This document shows positions 16,801 to 26,031 of a stretch of DNA of 64,000 nt, one piece after another. Under the pieces are notes generated by a model that was not told the origin of the DNA, ran no database searches, and saw only the letters and a program-made list of their open reading frames with translations. The translations under genes were made by a program, and so were the position numbers. The DNA is taken from the NCBI RefSeq assembly GCF_002631205.1, contig NZ_PDLO01000001.1, positions 1,178,001 to 1,242,000 of the forward strand. Direction: 5' to 3'. This DNA is from Neolewinella marina. Lineage in GTDB: Bacteria > Bacteroidota > Bacteroidia > Chitinophagales > Saprospiraceae. Each line of letters begins with the position of its first letter. Positions within the stretch are counted from its first letter, which is position 1.

Positions 16801-17373
16801 CTGCCCGACGACATCGGAGTACTGCGCGGTGAGCTCACCATGGACGGCTCCGTCAGCGGACTGGTCGACGAAGTGGACGGCCGCATCCTGATGGACAGCA
16901 CCCAGGGAAAGCTCCGCTACCGCCTCACCGATGCCGAGCTGGCCGACTGGCCCATGCTCAACCGTATCGGCCGCAAGGCCTGGATGGCCCACCGGTTCCG
17001 CCACCTCCACTTCGCCCCCCTGGAAGGGGAAGTGAAGGTCGAGAACGGCCGCCTCTCTCTGCCGCGTACCGAGGTGCAGTCTACCGGCTTCCAGGTATTT
17101 CTGGAAGGGGAGCTCCACCCCACCGAGGGCCCCGACCTGCTCGTCTCCCTGCCCCTGCGCAACATCGGCCGCGGCCTCCTGCCCGCCCCGCCGGATACCA
17201 CCGGCTACGCCTTCGCGGGCTGGAAGGTCTTCCTGGTCTACACCACCGGCCGCGACGGGGAGGTGAAGACCAAGTTCCGCCTCGGCCGCCGCCGCTACTA
17301 CAAGAACCGGGGCCGGCTGGACGAGCTGCGGGAATTGCGGCAGCGGTGGCGGGCGCTGCGGCGGGCTGAGTAG
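13864..17373 (+). CDS. AsmA/TamB-like envelope protein
   Basis: Protein of 1169 residues starting MLKILFRGLLVLLGLAILLP, an N-terminal membrane anchor typical of AsmA-like proteins. A long beta-rich periplasmic body follows, with repeated short strands such as the DFFFDRGRF / DFFFGTGRFS pair near residues 420 and 740 and a C-terminal AsmA-like segment (KLRYRLTDAELADWPMLNRIG). The family is thought to form hydrophobic grooves that move phospholipids between membranes. The start at 13864 is chosen because the membrane anchor begins there; the open frame extends upstream to 13510 without protein-like sequence. It is divergent from the sigma operon. Confidence 0.8.
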   Translation: MLKILFRGLLVLLGLAILLPVGMLVLLDGYLRSNEEKLVREIAYPAGLDIVFREVDITAWSTFPRVTVSVDSLVVRDTVGTPDAPPLLRLDNLSTEFSLAALFDDTLSLRRLDLRGGALYLVSDSAGRFNAGTLLGEKDQPVPPDEDAAFEAPPQLAWDGVRIGLTDIDVTFRNPPRDKHIELYVDSLRTRAARSDSGTVEIETLLASRVRALAFNTTKGAYLTDAPLSGRITASLAPEAWTFPPTPLRIGDQEFTIGATIARAPGALSRITIANDNADYDRTHALLNDKLREKLAEYHVSGRFPVRASILTTLESGGDPEVTIDFTLKGQQVRVKQYDFADVFTRGTIVNRLDEALGGIPGSKKNMRVDLDSLFATYLGTRISSPQALVAVYGGDARLEAPLQITGPASAVSHWLENRDFFFDRGRFSLTTTVNASLLSFEDMAASSDGRLQFWNLDVVYRPAGVSLPFQAITVTKQEGDIGFRLASRPLPTGFSFRLLGNIDNLTPLLIDQPGARVSTDVTLLSRRIDWTDWLGFFGQGGYFNGEEATAAAEEDTTAEQVRAMKVALSGLQRSFHPRVEARFDTVAYYDVLALTDLATGLRFAGDTLVLERTTFDWAGSNLAFGARLDLSGQRQTPFQIAAQARHLDLNRMRPALTHFGVQVPGGLDSLPDDLSISFNHAGIIEDALGIRPGTNTGEFIFNDGRNDLFAGSLAYSPGPQGLSSHLRLGGDPQIVNVLFGSRDFFFGTGRFSIDLCIDGNPSDLRSILHDGELQLRIDSSRIAYRPAEVYVPVEHFSVDVEGGNASYRMDLLTDSTRRAVELRGELTNLPAFVLPTPGETFRVRADATAANLHWADLRNLVEYENPDTSDQAPFDPQSLLSTTSGIFRAFRPDLSLRIDTFWAGRSTPLLDLHSGLRLSDSTELRLERSGFTLEGGRFAFDATYQLDDRPVSPFSARWSTDTLALEALIQQLKLMEVPLPDDIGVLRGELTMDGSVSGLVDEVDGRILMDSTQGKLRYRLTDAELADWPMLNRIGRKAWMAHRFRHLHFAPLEGEVKVENGRLSLPRTEVQSTGFQVFLEGELHPTEGPDLLVSLPLRNIGRGLLPAPPDTTGYAFAGWKVFLVYTTGRDGEVKTKFRLGRRRYYKNRGRLDELRELRQRWRALRRAE

Positions 17374-17390
17374 CGACGGCTTCAGCCGTC
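17374..17390 (+). terminator. short hairpin after the AsmA-like gene
   Basis: GACGGCT-TC-AGCCGTC begins one base after the stop. It is a perfect 7-bp stem with no T-run, so terminator function is uncertain. Confidence 0.35.
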
Positions 17391-17491
17391 ATGCTGCTGG
17401 AAATACCGGACACTTTCAGGCGCTTTGTCCTGGAGGGCGGGCACGCTGCAAGGTCCGTAATGACCCGTCCCGCTCCAGTGCGGTATTTCAG

Positions 17492-17686
17492 GCCGGACCA
17501 CAGGCCCGACTACCCGGCAGGTCCTCGGGTTGTCGGACGAAGCCGCCACCCGAGCGTCCCGGTTTCCCAACGCCGGACCACAGGCCCGACTACCGGCAGG
17601 ACCTCGGGTTGTCGGACGAAGCCGACACCCGAGCGTCCCGATTTCCTGACGCCGGGCCACAGGCCCGACTACCCGGCTGAGGCAGT
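17492..17686. repeat. 80-bp tandem REP-like repeats (2.4 copies)
   Basis: Units begin with the GGACCACAGG core at 17495, 17575 and (partial, GGGCCACAGG) about 17655, a period of 80. Each full unit holds a hairpin, CTCGGGTTGTCGG pairing with CCGAC-ACCCGAG around a short loop, plus ACAGGCCCGACTACC. The two full units differ at several positions. The remainder of the gap 17374-17955 holds a likely susC promoter and no gene. Confidence 0.75.
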
Positions 17687-17895
17687 TTGCTGATTCATGT
17701 GAGCACTTCGATCTACTTCCCGCCATTACGGAACCGTATCCAGCCCCAACCATCTGCAATGTGCTGACCCCCAACAATTCACACACGCTCTACCGCTGGG
17801 GCAGTCTCCAAGAACCACCCTTTATAGATGTAGCTACATTATTTTATCTACCCTCTGGCAAATCCAATTAAATTTTTTCTTTAGTCAGTATCCCT

Positions 17896-17903
17896 TACTT
17901 TCG
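17896..17903 (+). promoter_or_regulatory. -7-like box TACTTTCG upstream of susC
   Basis: TACTTTCG lies about 52 bases before the susC ATG, downstream of an AT-rich stretch with a run of T. This leader length is usual for SusC genes. Confidence 0.4.
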
Positions 17904-17955
17904 TTGGTCCACACTCATTAGCTTCTTGAAAAGCACAACTTAAGTCAAAGCAATC

Positions 17956-20900
17956 ATGCGAATTCTACTTCCCCGCGGGGCGGGTGCCTACCTGTTATTG
18001 GTAGCGTCCTTCCTTTGCGCCAACCTTCTCCATGCCCAGATTACCGGTACGGTGATCGACGCCGATACGGGTGACCCACTGATTGGAGCATCTGTATTGA
18101 TCAAGGGCACCACCTCCGGAACGGTTACCGACCTGGATGGTAAATACACCATCGCCGCGGAGCCTTCCGACATTTTGGCCTTCAGCTACACCGGTTACCA
18201 GCCCCAGGAAGTCCTGGTCGGCGACGAATCGGTGATTGACGTTACCATGACCTCGGGTGAATTGCTTGAGCAGGTAGTGGTCACCGGCTATACCGCCCAA
18301 AGCAAGCGCGACATCACCGGGGCCGTGGCCACGGTAGATTCCGAGGAGCTGCTGGCCGTCCCGGCCACCACCTTTGCCCAGCAGCTGCAGGGCCGCGCCT
18401 CAGGCATCACGGTAGTGAACGACGCCACTCCGGGTGGTGAGGCTACCATCCGCATCCGCGGCTACGGCACGGTGGGCAACAACAGCCCCCTTTACGTAAT
18501 CGACGGGGTGCCTACCCGGAACCAGAACAACCTGAACCCCAACGACATCGAGTCGCTGCAGGTACTCAAGGACGCTTCGGCCGCCTCGATCTACGGATCC
18601 CGGGCCGCCAACGGGGTAGTGATCATCACCACCAAGAAGGGCAAGCTGGGCAAGCCCACCATCTCCTACACCAGCTACTACGGCCTGCAGAACGCCGCCC
18701 AGGAAGTGGACGTCCTCAACGCCGAGGAACTGGGCCGCTACCTCTACCTGGCCGACCTTTACGCTGGTAAGGACCCCTCCCACGGACAGTACGATTTCGG
18801 CCCGAACGGTGAGGTGAGCATTCCGAAGTACGTCTTCCCCAGCGGCGCCGAAACCGCCAACGAGGACGAGTACTCCCTGACCCCCAGCAACATCAACGCC
18901 ATCACCCGCTCCGCCGACACCTACTGGTGGGACGAGGTGACCCGCTCGAACGCCCCCATCCAGAACCACCAGATCGCCGCCACCGGAGCGACTGAATTTG
19001 CGCGCTACGCCTTCAGCATGAACTACTTCGACCAGGAGGCCATCACCCGCTTCGTTTCCTACGAGCGGATGTCGCTGCGGGCCAACACCCAGTTCTCGGC
19101 CATCAGTGACCGCCTGCGGATCGGGGAGAACTTCACCGTTTCCTTCGGCAACCGCAAGGGAGGCTACAGCAACAACAGCGAGCAGAACGCAGTATCCGGC
19201 TCCTACAAGCACCACCCCCTGCTGCCCGTCTACGACATCGCTGGCAACTTCGCCGGTAGCCGGGGCGCCAACCTGGGCAACAACTTCAACCCCTATGCCG
19301 TACTGGCGCGCGACCAGGACGACCGCAACTACAACCTGCGGGCCTTCGGTAACGTCTACGCCGAGTTCGACATCATCGACGACCTGACCTTCAAATCAAG
19401 CTTTGGTCTGGACGCCAACACCAGCCGCAGCCGCAACATCGGCCGCCCTCAGCCCGAGTACGTCGAGGGTAACTTCATCAACAGCCTGAGCATCGGTGAC
19501 TCCTACGAGTACGAGTGGGTGTGGACCAACACCGTCAGCTACAGCAAGGAGCTTTCGGCCGACCACCAGGTTTCCGGTCTGGCCGGTGTAGAAGCCATCA
19601 GCGGCTTCGGAGAGTTCTCCAACGCCAGCCGCCAGCGCTTCCCCTCGGAGGACATCGCCATCATTTCCTACCTGAACCTTGGTGACCTCACCACGGCCAG
19701 CAACAGTGGCGGAACCTTCAAGGACTTCTCCCTCTTCGGCATGTTCGCCCAGGCCAACTACTCCTTCCGCGACCGCTACCTCGTGCAGGTCATCGGCCGT
19801 TACGACCAGTCTTCGCGCTTCCTCACCGCCGACAACGCGGCCTTCTTCCCCTCCGTCAGCCTCGGCTGGCGCGTCTCCGACGAGCCCTTCTTCTCGGGCC
19901 TCAACAGCGTATTCAGCGACCTGAAACTGCGCTACGGCTGGGGACAGACCGGTAACCAGGAAATTGGTGACTACAACGGTTTCACGACCTACCGCTCCAA
20001 CATCTACAACGCCGGCTACCCCATCGACGGCAACCCCAGCTCCCCCGTGATCGGATTCGACGCGGCCAGTTTCGGCAACCCCCTGGCGCAGTGGGAAACG
20101 ACCACCTCCAACAACCTGGGCTTCGACGCCAGCATGTTCAACAGCCGCCTCGACGTCGAGCTTGACCTGTGGACCCGCAACACCACCGATGTACTCCTGC
20201 AGGTGCCCATCACCTTCAGCGCGGGCGACGCTTCCCCCCCCGCCTTCAACGTAGGTGAGGTATCGAACCGAGGCGTTGACCTGGGCCTGAACTGGTCCGG
20301 CGGCAAGGGCGATTTCTACTACAGCATCGGCGGTAACTTCTCTACCTACCGCAACGAGGTAGTGGCCCTGAACGACCCCGACGCCCGCATCTTCGGCTAC
20401 GGCTCCCGCGTACCGTCCATGACGGTCACCCAGGCCGGATTCCCGATCTCCTCCTTCTTCGGCTTCCAGACTGACGGCATCTTCCAGAGCCAGGCTGAGG
20501 CCGACGCCCACCCCGCCTACGGCAGCTACAACGCTCCCGGCAAGTTCCGCTTCGTGGACGTCAACGAGGACGGCATCATCTCCGACGCCGACCGTACCAT
20601 CATCGGCAACCCCCACCCCGACTTCACCTACGGCCTGAACCTGACGCTGGGCTACGGCAACTTCGAGCTGAACGTTTTCGGCAACGGTTCCCAGGGTAAC
20701 GACATCTTCAACTACACCCGCTTCTTCGCCGACTTCAACACCTTCCAGGGCAACCGCTCCCGGCGGGCACTGTACGACGCCTGGCAGCCCACCAACCCCA
20801 CCGCCCCCCGCGAGCAGTGGGTAGCCGCCAACCCCGGCGCCACCTCGCCGATCATGGACGCCAACGACCAGATCAGCAGCCAGGTTTCGGACTACCTCAT

Positions 20901-21150
20901 CGAGGACGGCAGCTTCTTCCGCATCCGGAACATCCAGCTGACCTACAGCCTGCCGACCGATATGGGCAGCCGTCTCGGACTGTCGAACGCCCAGGTATAC
21001 CTCCAGGGGCAGAACATGGTCACGATCACCAACTACAACGGCCTCAACCCGGAAATTCAGTCCAACACCGACACGACGCTCGGCTTTGACGGTGGCTACA
21101 TGCCCGCGGCAAGAAGCCTGATCCTTGGACTTAACGTCAGTTTCCAATAA
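17956..21150 (+). CDS. susC: SusC/RagA-type TonB-dependent outer-membrane transporter
   Basis: TonB-dependent importer of 1064 residues, the pore of a SusCD complex for glycan or peptide uptake. The signal peptide ends at LLHAQ (about residue 27). A carboxypeptidase-D regulatory-like domain follows (ITGTVIDADTGDPLIGASV, about 29-105). The plug comes next, with the SusC signature (GYGTVGNNSPLYVIDGVP and SIYGSRAANGVVIITTKKG, about 107-227), then a long beta-barrel ending in VSFQ with the terminal Phe expected for barrel insertion. The SusD gene starts 72 bases downstream. No glycoside hydrolase or dedicated regulator is adjacent, so the substrate cannot be inferred. Confidence 0.95.
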   Translation: MRILLPRGAGAYLLLVASFLCANLLHAQITGTVIDADTGDPLIGASVLIKGTTSGTVTDLDGKYTIAAEPSDILAFSYTGYQPQEVLVGDESVIDVTMTSGELLEQVVVTGYTAQSKRDITGAVATVDSEELLAVPATTFAQQLQGRASGITVVNDATPGGEATIRIRGYGTVGNNSPLYVIDGVPTRNQNNLNPNDIESLQVLKDASAASIYGSRAANGVVIITTKKGKLGKPTISYTSYYGLQNAAQEVDVLNAEELGRYLYLADLYAGKDPSHGQYDFGPNGEVSIPKYVFPSGAETANEDEYSLTPSNINAITRSADTYWWDEVTRSNAPIQNHQIAATGATEFARYAFSMNYFDQEAITRFVSYERMSLRANTQFSAISDRLRIGENFTVSFGNRKGGYSNNSEQNAVSGSYKHHPLLPVYDIAGNFAGSRGANLGNNFNPYAVLARDQDDRNYNLRAFGNVYAEFDIIDDLTFKSSFGLDANTSRSRNIGRPQPEYVEGNFINSLSIGDSYEYEWVWTNTVSYSKELSADHQVSGLAGVEAISGFGEFSNASRQRFPSEDIAIISYLNLGDLTTASNSGGTFKDFSLFGMFAQANYSFRDRYLVQVIGRYDQSSRFLTADNAAFFPSVSLGWRVSDEPFFSGLNSVFSDLKLRYGWGQTGNQEIGDYNGFTTYRSNIYNAGYPIDGNPSSPVIGFDAASFGNPLAQWETTTSNNLGFDASMFNSRLDVELDLWTRNTTDVLLQVPITFSAGDASPPAFNVGEVSNRGVDLGLNWSGGKGDFYYSIGGNFSTYRNEVVALNDPDARIFGYGSRVPSMTVTQAGFPISSFFGFQTDGIFQSQAEADAHPAYGSYNAPGKFRFVDVNEDGIISDADRTIIGNPHPDFTYGLNLTLGYGNFELNVFGNGSQGNDIFNYTRFFADFNTFQGNRSRRALYDAWQPTNPTAPREQWVAANPGATSPIMDANDQISSQVSDYLIEDGSFFRIRNIQLTYSLPTDMGSRLGLSNAQVYLQGQNMVTITNYNGLNPEIQSNTDTTLGFDGGYMPAARSLILGLNVSFQ

Positions 21151-21222
21151 GTCCACCCCCCTTCGTCCGGGCCTCAACCACAGTGCCCGGACCAACTATC
21201 CCACGATATAAACGCAACAATA

Positions 21223-22965
21223 ATGAATAGCTTCCGCGTAATAATTCCGCTACTGGCGATGGCCACAGTTCTATGGAGCTGCAGCGAAGAGTTTCTTGAA
21301 AGAACGCCCCAGGGGCAAATCAGTACCGCTTCCACCCAAACCCCCGAGGGGGTTGAAAGTCTGCTCATTGGCGCCTACGCCATGGTAGACGGTACCGGAC
21401 TCGACGGCCAGGCGCCCTGGAACAACGAGATCAGCAACTGGGTTTTCGGTGGCATTACCTCCGACGACGGGCTCAAGGGCACCGACGCCGGCGACCAGCC
21501 GGAGCAGTCCTTCCTTGAGCGCTACGAGTTCAACTCCTTCAACGGGCACATCCGCAACAAGTGGCGTGGCGTGTACAAGGGCGTGGCACGTACCAACGAC
21601 GTGATCACCACCGCCCGCAACGTAGAAGGGCTCACCGAAGAGCGCCGCGAGCAGATCATCGCCGAGGCACGCTTCCTGCGGGGCATCTTCCACTTCGAGG
21701 CCCAGAAGATGTGGCGCTTCCCCATCTACGTAGGTGACGATGTCTACGACATCAACGACGTGGAATCCACCAAGGTCCCCAACGGCGGCAAGATCTGGGA
21801 CAAGATCGAAGCCGACTTCCAGGCCGCCGCTTCGGTACTGCCCGACAACCAGGCCCAGGTAGGTCGCCCCACCAGCTACGCCGCCAAGGCGTTCCTGGCC
21901 AAGGCCAAGATGTACCAGGGTTGGGACGACAGCGGCAACGCCGTGGTATCCAAGCTGCAGGAAGCCAAGCCCCTGCTCGAAGAGATCATCAACAGCGGCC
22001 GCTACCGCCTCACCCCCCAGTTCTCCCACAACTTCCTGGTGGAAACCCGGAACAACGAGGAGTCCATCTGGGAAGTACAGTACGCCGTGAGCAGCGCTAC
22101 CGGTGACGCCGCCACCCAGGGCGTCGGTCTGGCCCACCCCTACATCGCCCCCTGGGGATGCTGCGGGTTCTACCAGGCCTCCCAGAACCTCGTCAACGCC
22201 TACCGCACCAATGAAGAGGGCCTGCCCTACCTGAACTCCTTCGACTCTGAGGACGTAACCTACGAGACCGAGTACACCAAGCCGCTGGACCCCCGCCTGG
22301 ACCACACGGTTGGCCGCCCCGGTATCCTGTTCAAGACCTTCCAGATCCACCAGACCGACTTCATCCGCGACCTCTCCTACGCCGGCCCCTTCTCTTCCAT
22401 GAAGCACGTGGCCGAGCCCGAAGGATTCGGAGTAACCGGCTGGGGTAACCTCTCGGCTAACAACTACCGCATTATGCGCTACGGCATGATCCTGCTGTGG
22501 CTCGCTGAGGTGGAAGTGGAACTCGGCAACCTGGAGCGCGCCCGCGAACTGGTCAACATGATCCGGGAACGCGCCGGCAACGAAGAAGATTTCGTGCCCA
22601 AGGTTGTCCAGGGACAGAACAGCCGCCAGGAGTACTCCTTCGTCGACGGTGAGGTAGCCGCCAACTACAAGGTAGCAACCTACGACGACCCCTGGACCGA
22701 CAAGGACATGGCCCGCCAGGCCGTCCGCTACGAAACCCGCCTGGAGTTTGCCATGGAAGGCCACCGCTTCTTCGACCTGCAGCGCTGGGGCGTTCAGTCG
22801 GAAGTACTCAACGCCTACCTGGACAGCGAAGAAGAGCACCGCGTATACCTCCGTGGCGTTACCTTCGACGCTCCCAAGAACCAGTACTTCCCCATCCCCA
22901 CCGAGGCTATCGACCGCTCGATCCTCAACGGTGAGCCGACCATTACCCAGGACCCGAATTACTAG
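21223..22965 (+). CDS. susD: SusD/RagB-type surface lipoprotein
   Basis: Surface lipoprotein of 580 residues acting as the substrate-capture lid over SusC. The signal MNSFRVIIPLLAMATVLWSC ends in lipobox LWSC. The start of the mature part (EEFLERTPQGQIS) is the classic SusD N-terminus. The TPR-like helices include AEARFLRGIFHFEAQKMW near residue 147, and the C-terminal RagB/SusD region ends with RLEFAMEGHRFFDLQRWG near 507. It is co-directional with susC and followed by a strong terminator, so the two form a simple operon. Confidence 0.95.
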   Translation: MNSFRVIIPLLAMATVLWSCSEEFLERTPQGQISTASTQTPEGVESLLIGAYAMVDGTGLDGQAPWNNEISNWVFGGITSDDGLKGTDAGDQPEQSFLERYEFNSFNGHIRNKWRGVYKGVARTNDVITTARNVEGLTEERREQIIAEARFLRGIFHFEAQKMWRFPIYVGDDVYDINDVESTKVPNGGKIWDKIEADFQAAASVLPDNQAQVGRPTSYAAKAFLAKAKMYQGWDDSGNAVVSKLQEAKPLLEEIINSGRYRLTPQFSHNFLVETRNNEESIWEVQYAVSSATGDAATQGVGLAHPYIAPWGCCGFYQASQNLVNAYRTNEEGLPYLNSFDSEDVTYETEYTKPLDPRLDHTVGRPGILFKTFQIHQTDFIRDLSYAGPFSSMKHVAEPEGFGVTGWGNLSANNYRIMRYGMILLWLAEVEVELGNLERARELVNMIRERAGNEEDFVPKVVQGQNSRQEYSFVDGEVAANYKVATYDDPWTDKDMARQAVRYETRLEFAMEGHRFFDLQRWGVQSEVLNAYLDSEEEHRVYLRGVTFDAPKNQYFPIPTEAIDRSILNGEPTITQDPNY

Positions 22966-22993
22966 TCTTGACGAACCTACCGTTTGAATTGGG

Positions 22994-23030
22994 AAGGCCC
23001 GCGATGCAAGCATCGCGGGCCTTTTCTTTT
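22994..23030 (+). terminator. intrinsic terminator of susCD
   Basis: AAGGCCCGCGATGC and GCATCGCGGGCCTT form a perfect stem with a 2-4 base loop, followed by TTCTTTT. It starts 29 bases after the susD stop. Confidence 0.9.
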
Positions 23031-23235
23031 GCGGGTGGCCCCTAATGGGGCGCACCCCTAGATATCGTGAGGCTCCGTCCCTGGCGCATGATTCAGGACC
23101 AGCCCGTAATGCTCTGCGCTGCTGACCTTTTCTTTGATGTCCGGACACTCGCTGGACGACTATCGTCGACACCGCGAGATCCTGTAACGATCGCTTGATT
23201 GGCACTGCGAGGGCCGTCGGCACCAGGCCGGACAC
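23031..23235. other. intergenic gap between susCD and nrdA terminators
   Basis: Part of the gap of about 330 bases (22966-23293) between the convergent susD and nrdA genes. Apart from the two terminators I see no gene, repeat or regulatory site here. Confidence 0.4.
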
Positions 23236-23267
23236 AAAAAAGCCCGCGACGAATAATCGTCGCGGGC
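23236..23267 (-). terminator. intrinsic terminator of nrdA
   Basis: Minus strand: GCCCGCGACGA and TCGTCGCGGGC around a short loop, followed by six T. It lies about 30 bases past the nrdA stop. Confidence 0.9.
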
Positions 23268-23293
23268 CGTGAATGCGGGTAAACAATTTATCC

Positions 23294-25783
23294 TTAGGCG
23301 GAGCAAGCCACGCAGTCCGGGTCATCGAGGCTGCAGGCCTGGCCTACCTGGGCGGTCTGTTCGGCGCTGAGTTCCTCGAATCCGTTAGCGGCAACGGCAG
23401 TGGCCGGGCCACTATCCTGCTTGGGCTGGGGTACGCCGCCAATCATTTTGGCGGATTCGTTGCGGTTGCCCTGTTTCACCTGTCCGTCGCCGTCGTCGCT
23501 TTGCTTGACCAGCTGGTCCTTGTCGACGGTGAACTTGATGGCGTCGCGGGCGGCCTTGGTGCGCAGGTAGTACATACCGGTCTTCAGGCCCTTCTGCCAG
23601 GCGTAGAAGTGCATGCTGGAGAGCTTGCCGAAGTTGACGTTCTCGACGAAGAGGTTCATCGACTGGCTCTGGCAGACGAAGGCGCCGCGGTCGGCGGCCA
23701 TGTCGATCACGACCTTCTGGCTGATCTCCCACACCGTCTTGTAGAGGTCGCGGAGGTACTGGGGAATGTCCTCGAAGTCCTGGATGGAGCCGTTGCTCTG
23801 CATCAGGCGGTTCCGCATGCCGTTGTTCCACAGTCCGAGGCCGATCAGGTCGTGCAGCAGGTGCTTATTCACCACCACGAACTCTCCGGAGAGGGTGCGG
23901 CGGGTGTACATATTCGAGCTGTAGGGCTCGAAGCACTCGTTGTTGCCGAGGATCTGGCTGGTGCTGGCCGTAGGCATGGGGGCCACCAGCAGGCTGTTGC
24001 GCATGCCGTACTTGGCGAGGTCTTCCTTCAGGCCGGCCCAGTCCCAGCGGTCGCTCGGGGTGACGCCCCAGAGGTCGAACTGCAGCTCGCCCTTGCTGGC
24101 GGGGCTGCCGGGGTAGCTTTCGTAGTGGCCGTCGCGCTTGGCCAGCTCGATCGACTCGGTACAGGCGGCGAAGTAGATGGCCTCGAAGATGTCCTTGTTC
24201 AACTGCCGCGCCTCTTCACTGTCGAAGGGCATACGCAGCATGATGAAGGCGTCGGCCAGTCCCTGTACGCCCAGACCGATGGGCCGGTGGCGCATGTTGG
24301 AGTTGCGGGCCTCCTCGATGGGATAGTAGTTCCGGTCGATGACCTTGTTCAGGTTGCGGGTGACCACCCGGGTCACTTCCACGAGCTTGTCCAGGTCGTA
24401 CTGCTTGGATTCCTCGTTGACGTACTTGGGCAGGGCCAGGCTGGCGAGGTTGCAGACGGCCACCTCGTCCGGGCTGGTGTACTCCATGATCTCGGTACAG
24501 AGGTTGGAGCTGCGGATGGTGCCGAGGTTCTGCTGGTTCGACTTCCGGTTGGCCGCGTCCTTGTAGAGGATATAGGGGGTGCCGGTTTCGATCTGGCTGT
24601 CGAGGACGGCGAACCACAGTTCCTGGGCCTTGACGACCTTGCGGGCGCGTCCTTCCTGCTCGTACTGGTGGTAGAGGGCTTCGAACTCTCCGCTGTGGGC
24701 GTCGAAGAGCCCCGGGGCCTCGTTGGGGTCGAAGAGGCTCCACTGCCCGTCTTCCTTCACCCGCTGCATGAACAGGTCGTTCACCCACAGGGCGTAGAAG
24801 AGGTCGCGGGCGCGCATCTCCTCCTTGCCGTGGTTCTTCTTGAGTTCCAGGAATTCGAAGATGTCGGCGTGCCACGGCTCCAGGTAAACGGCAAAGGCTC
24901 CCTTGCGCTTGCCGCCCCCCTGATCCACGTAGCGGGCCGTATCGTTGAACACCTTCAGCATCGGTACGATGCCGTTCGAGGTGCCGCCGGTGCCCTTGAT
25001 GTAGCTGCCCGTTGCGCGGATGTTGTGGATGCTCAGGCCGATGCCGCCGGCGCTCTGGCTGATGCGGGCGCAGCGGCGCAGGGTTTCGAAGATGCCCTCG
25101 ATGCTGTCGTCGGTCATGCTCAGCAGGAAGCAGGAGCTCATCTGCGGCTTGGGGGTACCCGAGTTGAACAGGGTGGGCGTGGCGTGGATGAACCACTTCT
25201 CGCTCATCAGCTGGTAGGTCTGGATGGCGCTTTCGATGTCGTCCAGGTGGATGCCGACGGCCACGCGCATGAGCATGTGCTGGGGCCGTTCCACCACGGC
25301 TCCGTCGCGGCGCATCAGGTAGCTGCGCTCCAGGGTCTTGTAGCCGAAGTAGTCGAACTCGAAGTCGCGGTCGTAGATGATGGCCGCGTCCAGGGTGGTT
25401 GCGTTGTCGCGGATCACCTGCATGGTATCGTCGCCGATGAGGCCGGCCGGGTCGCCGGTCTTGGGGTCCACGTAGTTGTAGAGCCCCTCCATGGTGGCGC
25501 TGAACGACTTGTCGGTCTCCTTGTGGAGGTTGCTGATGGCAATGCGGGCCGCCAGCTGGGCGTAGTCCGGATGGACGGTCGACATCGAGGCGGCGGTCTC
25601 CGCGGCCAGGTTGTCCAGCTCCACGGTGGTGACGCCGTCGTACAGGCCCTGGATCACCTTCTTGGAGACGGTGATGTGGTCGACGAAGTTCTCGTCCAGC
25701 CCGTAACACAGCTTCTTGATGCGGGCGGTGATCTTGTCGAAGGAGACGTCTTCGCGACGTCCGGATCTTTTTACTACTTGCAT
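23294..25783 (-). CDS. nrdA: ribonucleoside-diphosphate reductase, alpha subunit
   Basis: Large (catalytic) subunit of class I ribonucleotide reductase, 829 residues, making dNDPs from NDPs. The N-terminal ATP-cone (about 1-95: [22 protein letters not shown]) suggests dATP allosteric control. Catalytic-site Cys regions are visible in [10 protein letters not shown] and [12 protein letters not shown], and the finger-loop region [11 protein letters not shown] precedes [10 protein letters not shown]. The C-terminal tail ends DPDCVACSA, the Cys pair that passes electrons from thioredoxin. The start is ATG 25783 (MQVVKRSG); the frame extends upstream to 25855 only through a low-complexity repeat. 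nrdB lies upstream on the same strand, separated by a four-helix-bundle gene. Confidence 0.97.
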   Translation of the reverse strand: MQVVKRSGRREDVSFDKITARIKKLCYGLDENFVDHITVSKKVIQGLYDGVTTVELDNLAAETAASMSTVHPDYAQLAARIAISNLHKETDKSFSATMEGLYNYVDPKTGDPAGLIGDDTMQVIRDNATTLDAAIIYDRDFEFDYFGYKTLERSYLMRRDGAVVERPQHMLMRVAVGIHLDDIESAIQTYQLMSEKWFIHATPTLFNSGTPKPQMSSCFLLSMTDDSIEGIFETLRRCARISQSAGGIGLSIHNIRATGSYIKGTGGTSNGIVPMLKVFNDTARYVDQGGGKRKGAFAVYLEPWHADIFEFLELKKNHGKEEMRARDLFYALWVNDLFMQRVKEDGQWSLFDPNEAPGLFDAHSGEFEALYHQYEQEGRARKVVKAQELWFAVLDSQIETGTPYILYKDAANRKSNQQNLGTIRSSNLCTEIMEYTSPDEVAVCNLASLALPKYVNEESKQYDLDKLVEVTRVVTRNLNKVIDRNYYPIEEARNSNMRHRPIGLGVQGLADAFIMLRMPFDSEEARQLNKDIFEAIYFAACTESIELAKRDGHYESYPGSPASKGELQFDLWGVTPSDRWDWAGLKEDLAKYGMRNSLLVAPMPTASTSQILGNNECFEPYSSNMYTRRTLSGEFVVVNKHLLHDLIGLGLWNNGMRNRLMQSNGSIQDFEDIPQYLRDLYKTVWEISQKVVIDMAADRGAFVCQSQSMNLFVENVNFGKLSSMHFYAWQKGLKTGMYYLRTKAARDAIKFTVDKDQLVKQSDDGDGQVKQGNRNESAKMIGGVPQPKQDSGPATAVAANGFEELSAEQTAQVGQACSLDDPDCVACSA

Positions 25784-25786
25784 GGC

Positions 25787-25832
25787 ATTATGATTCTTGA
25801 TTCTCGATTCTTGAGACTCGATTCTTGATTTG
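25787..25832. repeat. GATTCTTGAT short-repeat tract upstream of nrdA
   Basis: Repeats of GATTCTTGA / GATTCTCGA directly before the nrdA start. The same words occur at 25928-25952 and, inverted, at 26441-26472. The sequence GATTTG-CTACCGCACG is also duplicated at about 25825 and 25947. Confidence 0.65.
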
Positions 25833-25927
25833 CTACCGCACGGGGCAGGCGGCAATCTCGACTACGTCGAGGAATCGGAACCCGGGTGATTTATTGGTTA
25901 GCCTGGCATGGCTGGTGATGGTTTAGG

Positions 25928-25952
25928 ATATGCGATTCTTGATATGCGATTT
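25928..25952 (+). repeat. left inverted repeat flanking the four-helix-bundle gene
   Basis: ATATGCGATTCTTGATATGC and the following GATTT are matched by an inverted, slightly longer copy at 26441-26472. The pair encloses the small gene at 26032-26418. Confidence 0.75.
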
Positions 25953-26031
25953 GGCTACCGCACGTCTCCGCTCCCTTCGTTCGTCACTACGATCGAACTT
26001 GCTGAGACGGAAAAGAATACTCGTATGCGTA

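Noticed and set aside
19396-21195. 599-codon minus-strand frame over susC
   Set aside because: Antisense shadow produced by GC-rich third codon positions; valine/glycine-rich with no motifs.
21271-23325. 684-codon minus-strand frame over susD
   Set aside because: Antisense shadow of susD that would also read through both terminators.
23273-25828. 851-codon open frame on the plus strand over nrdA
   Set aside because: It is the antisense shadow of nrdA. The composition is not protein-like and the minus-strand frame carries all ribonucleotide reductase motifs.
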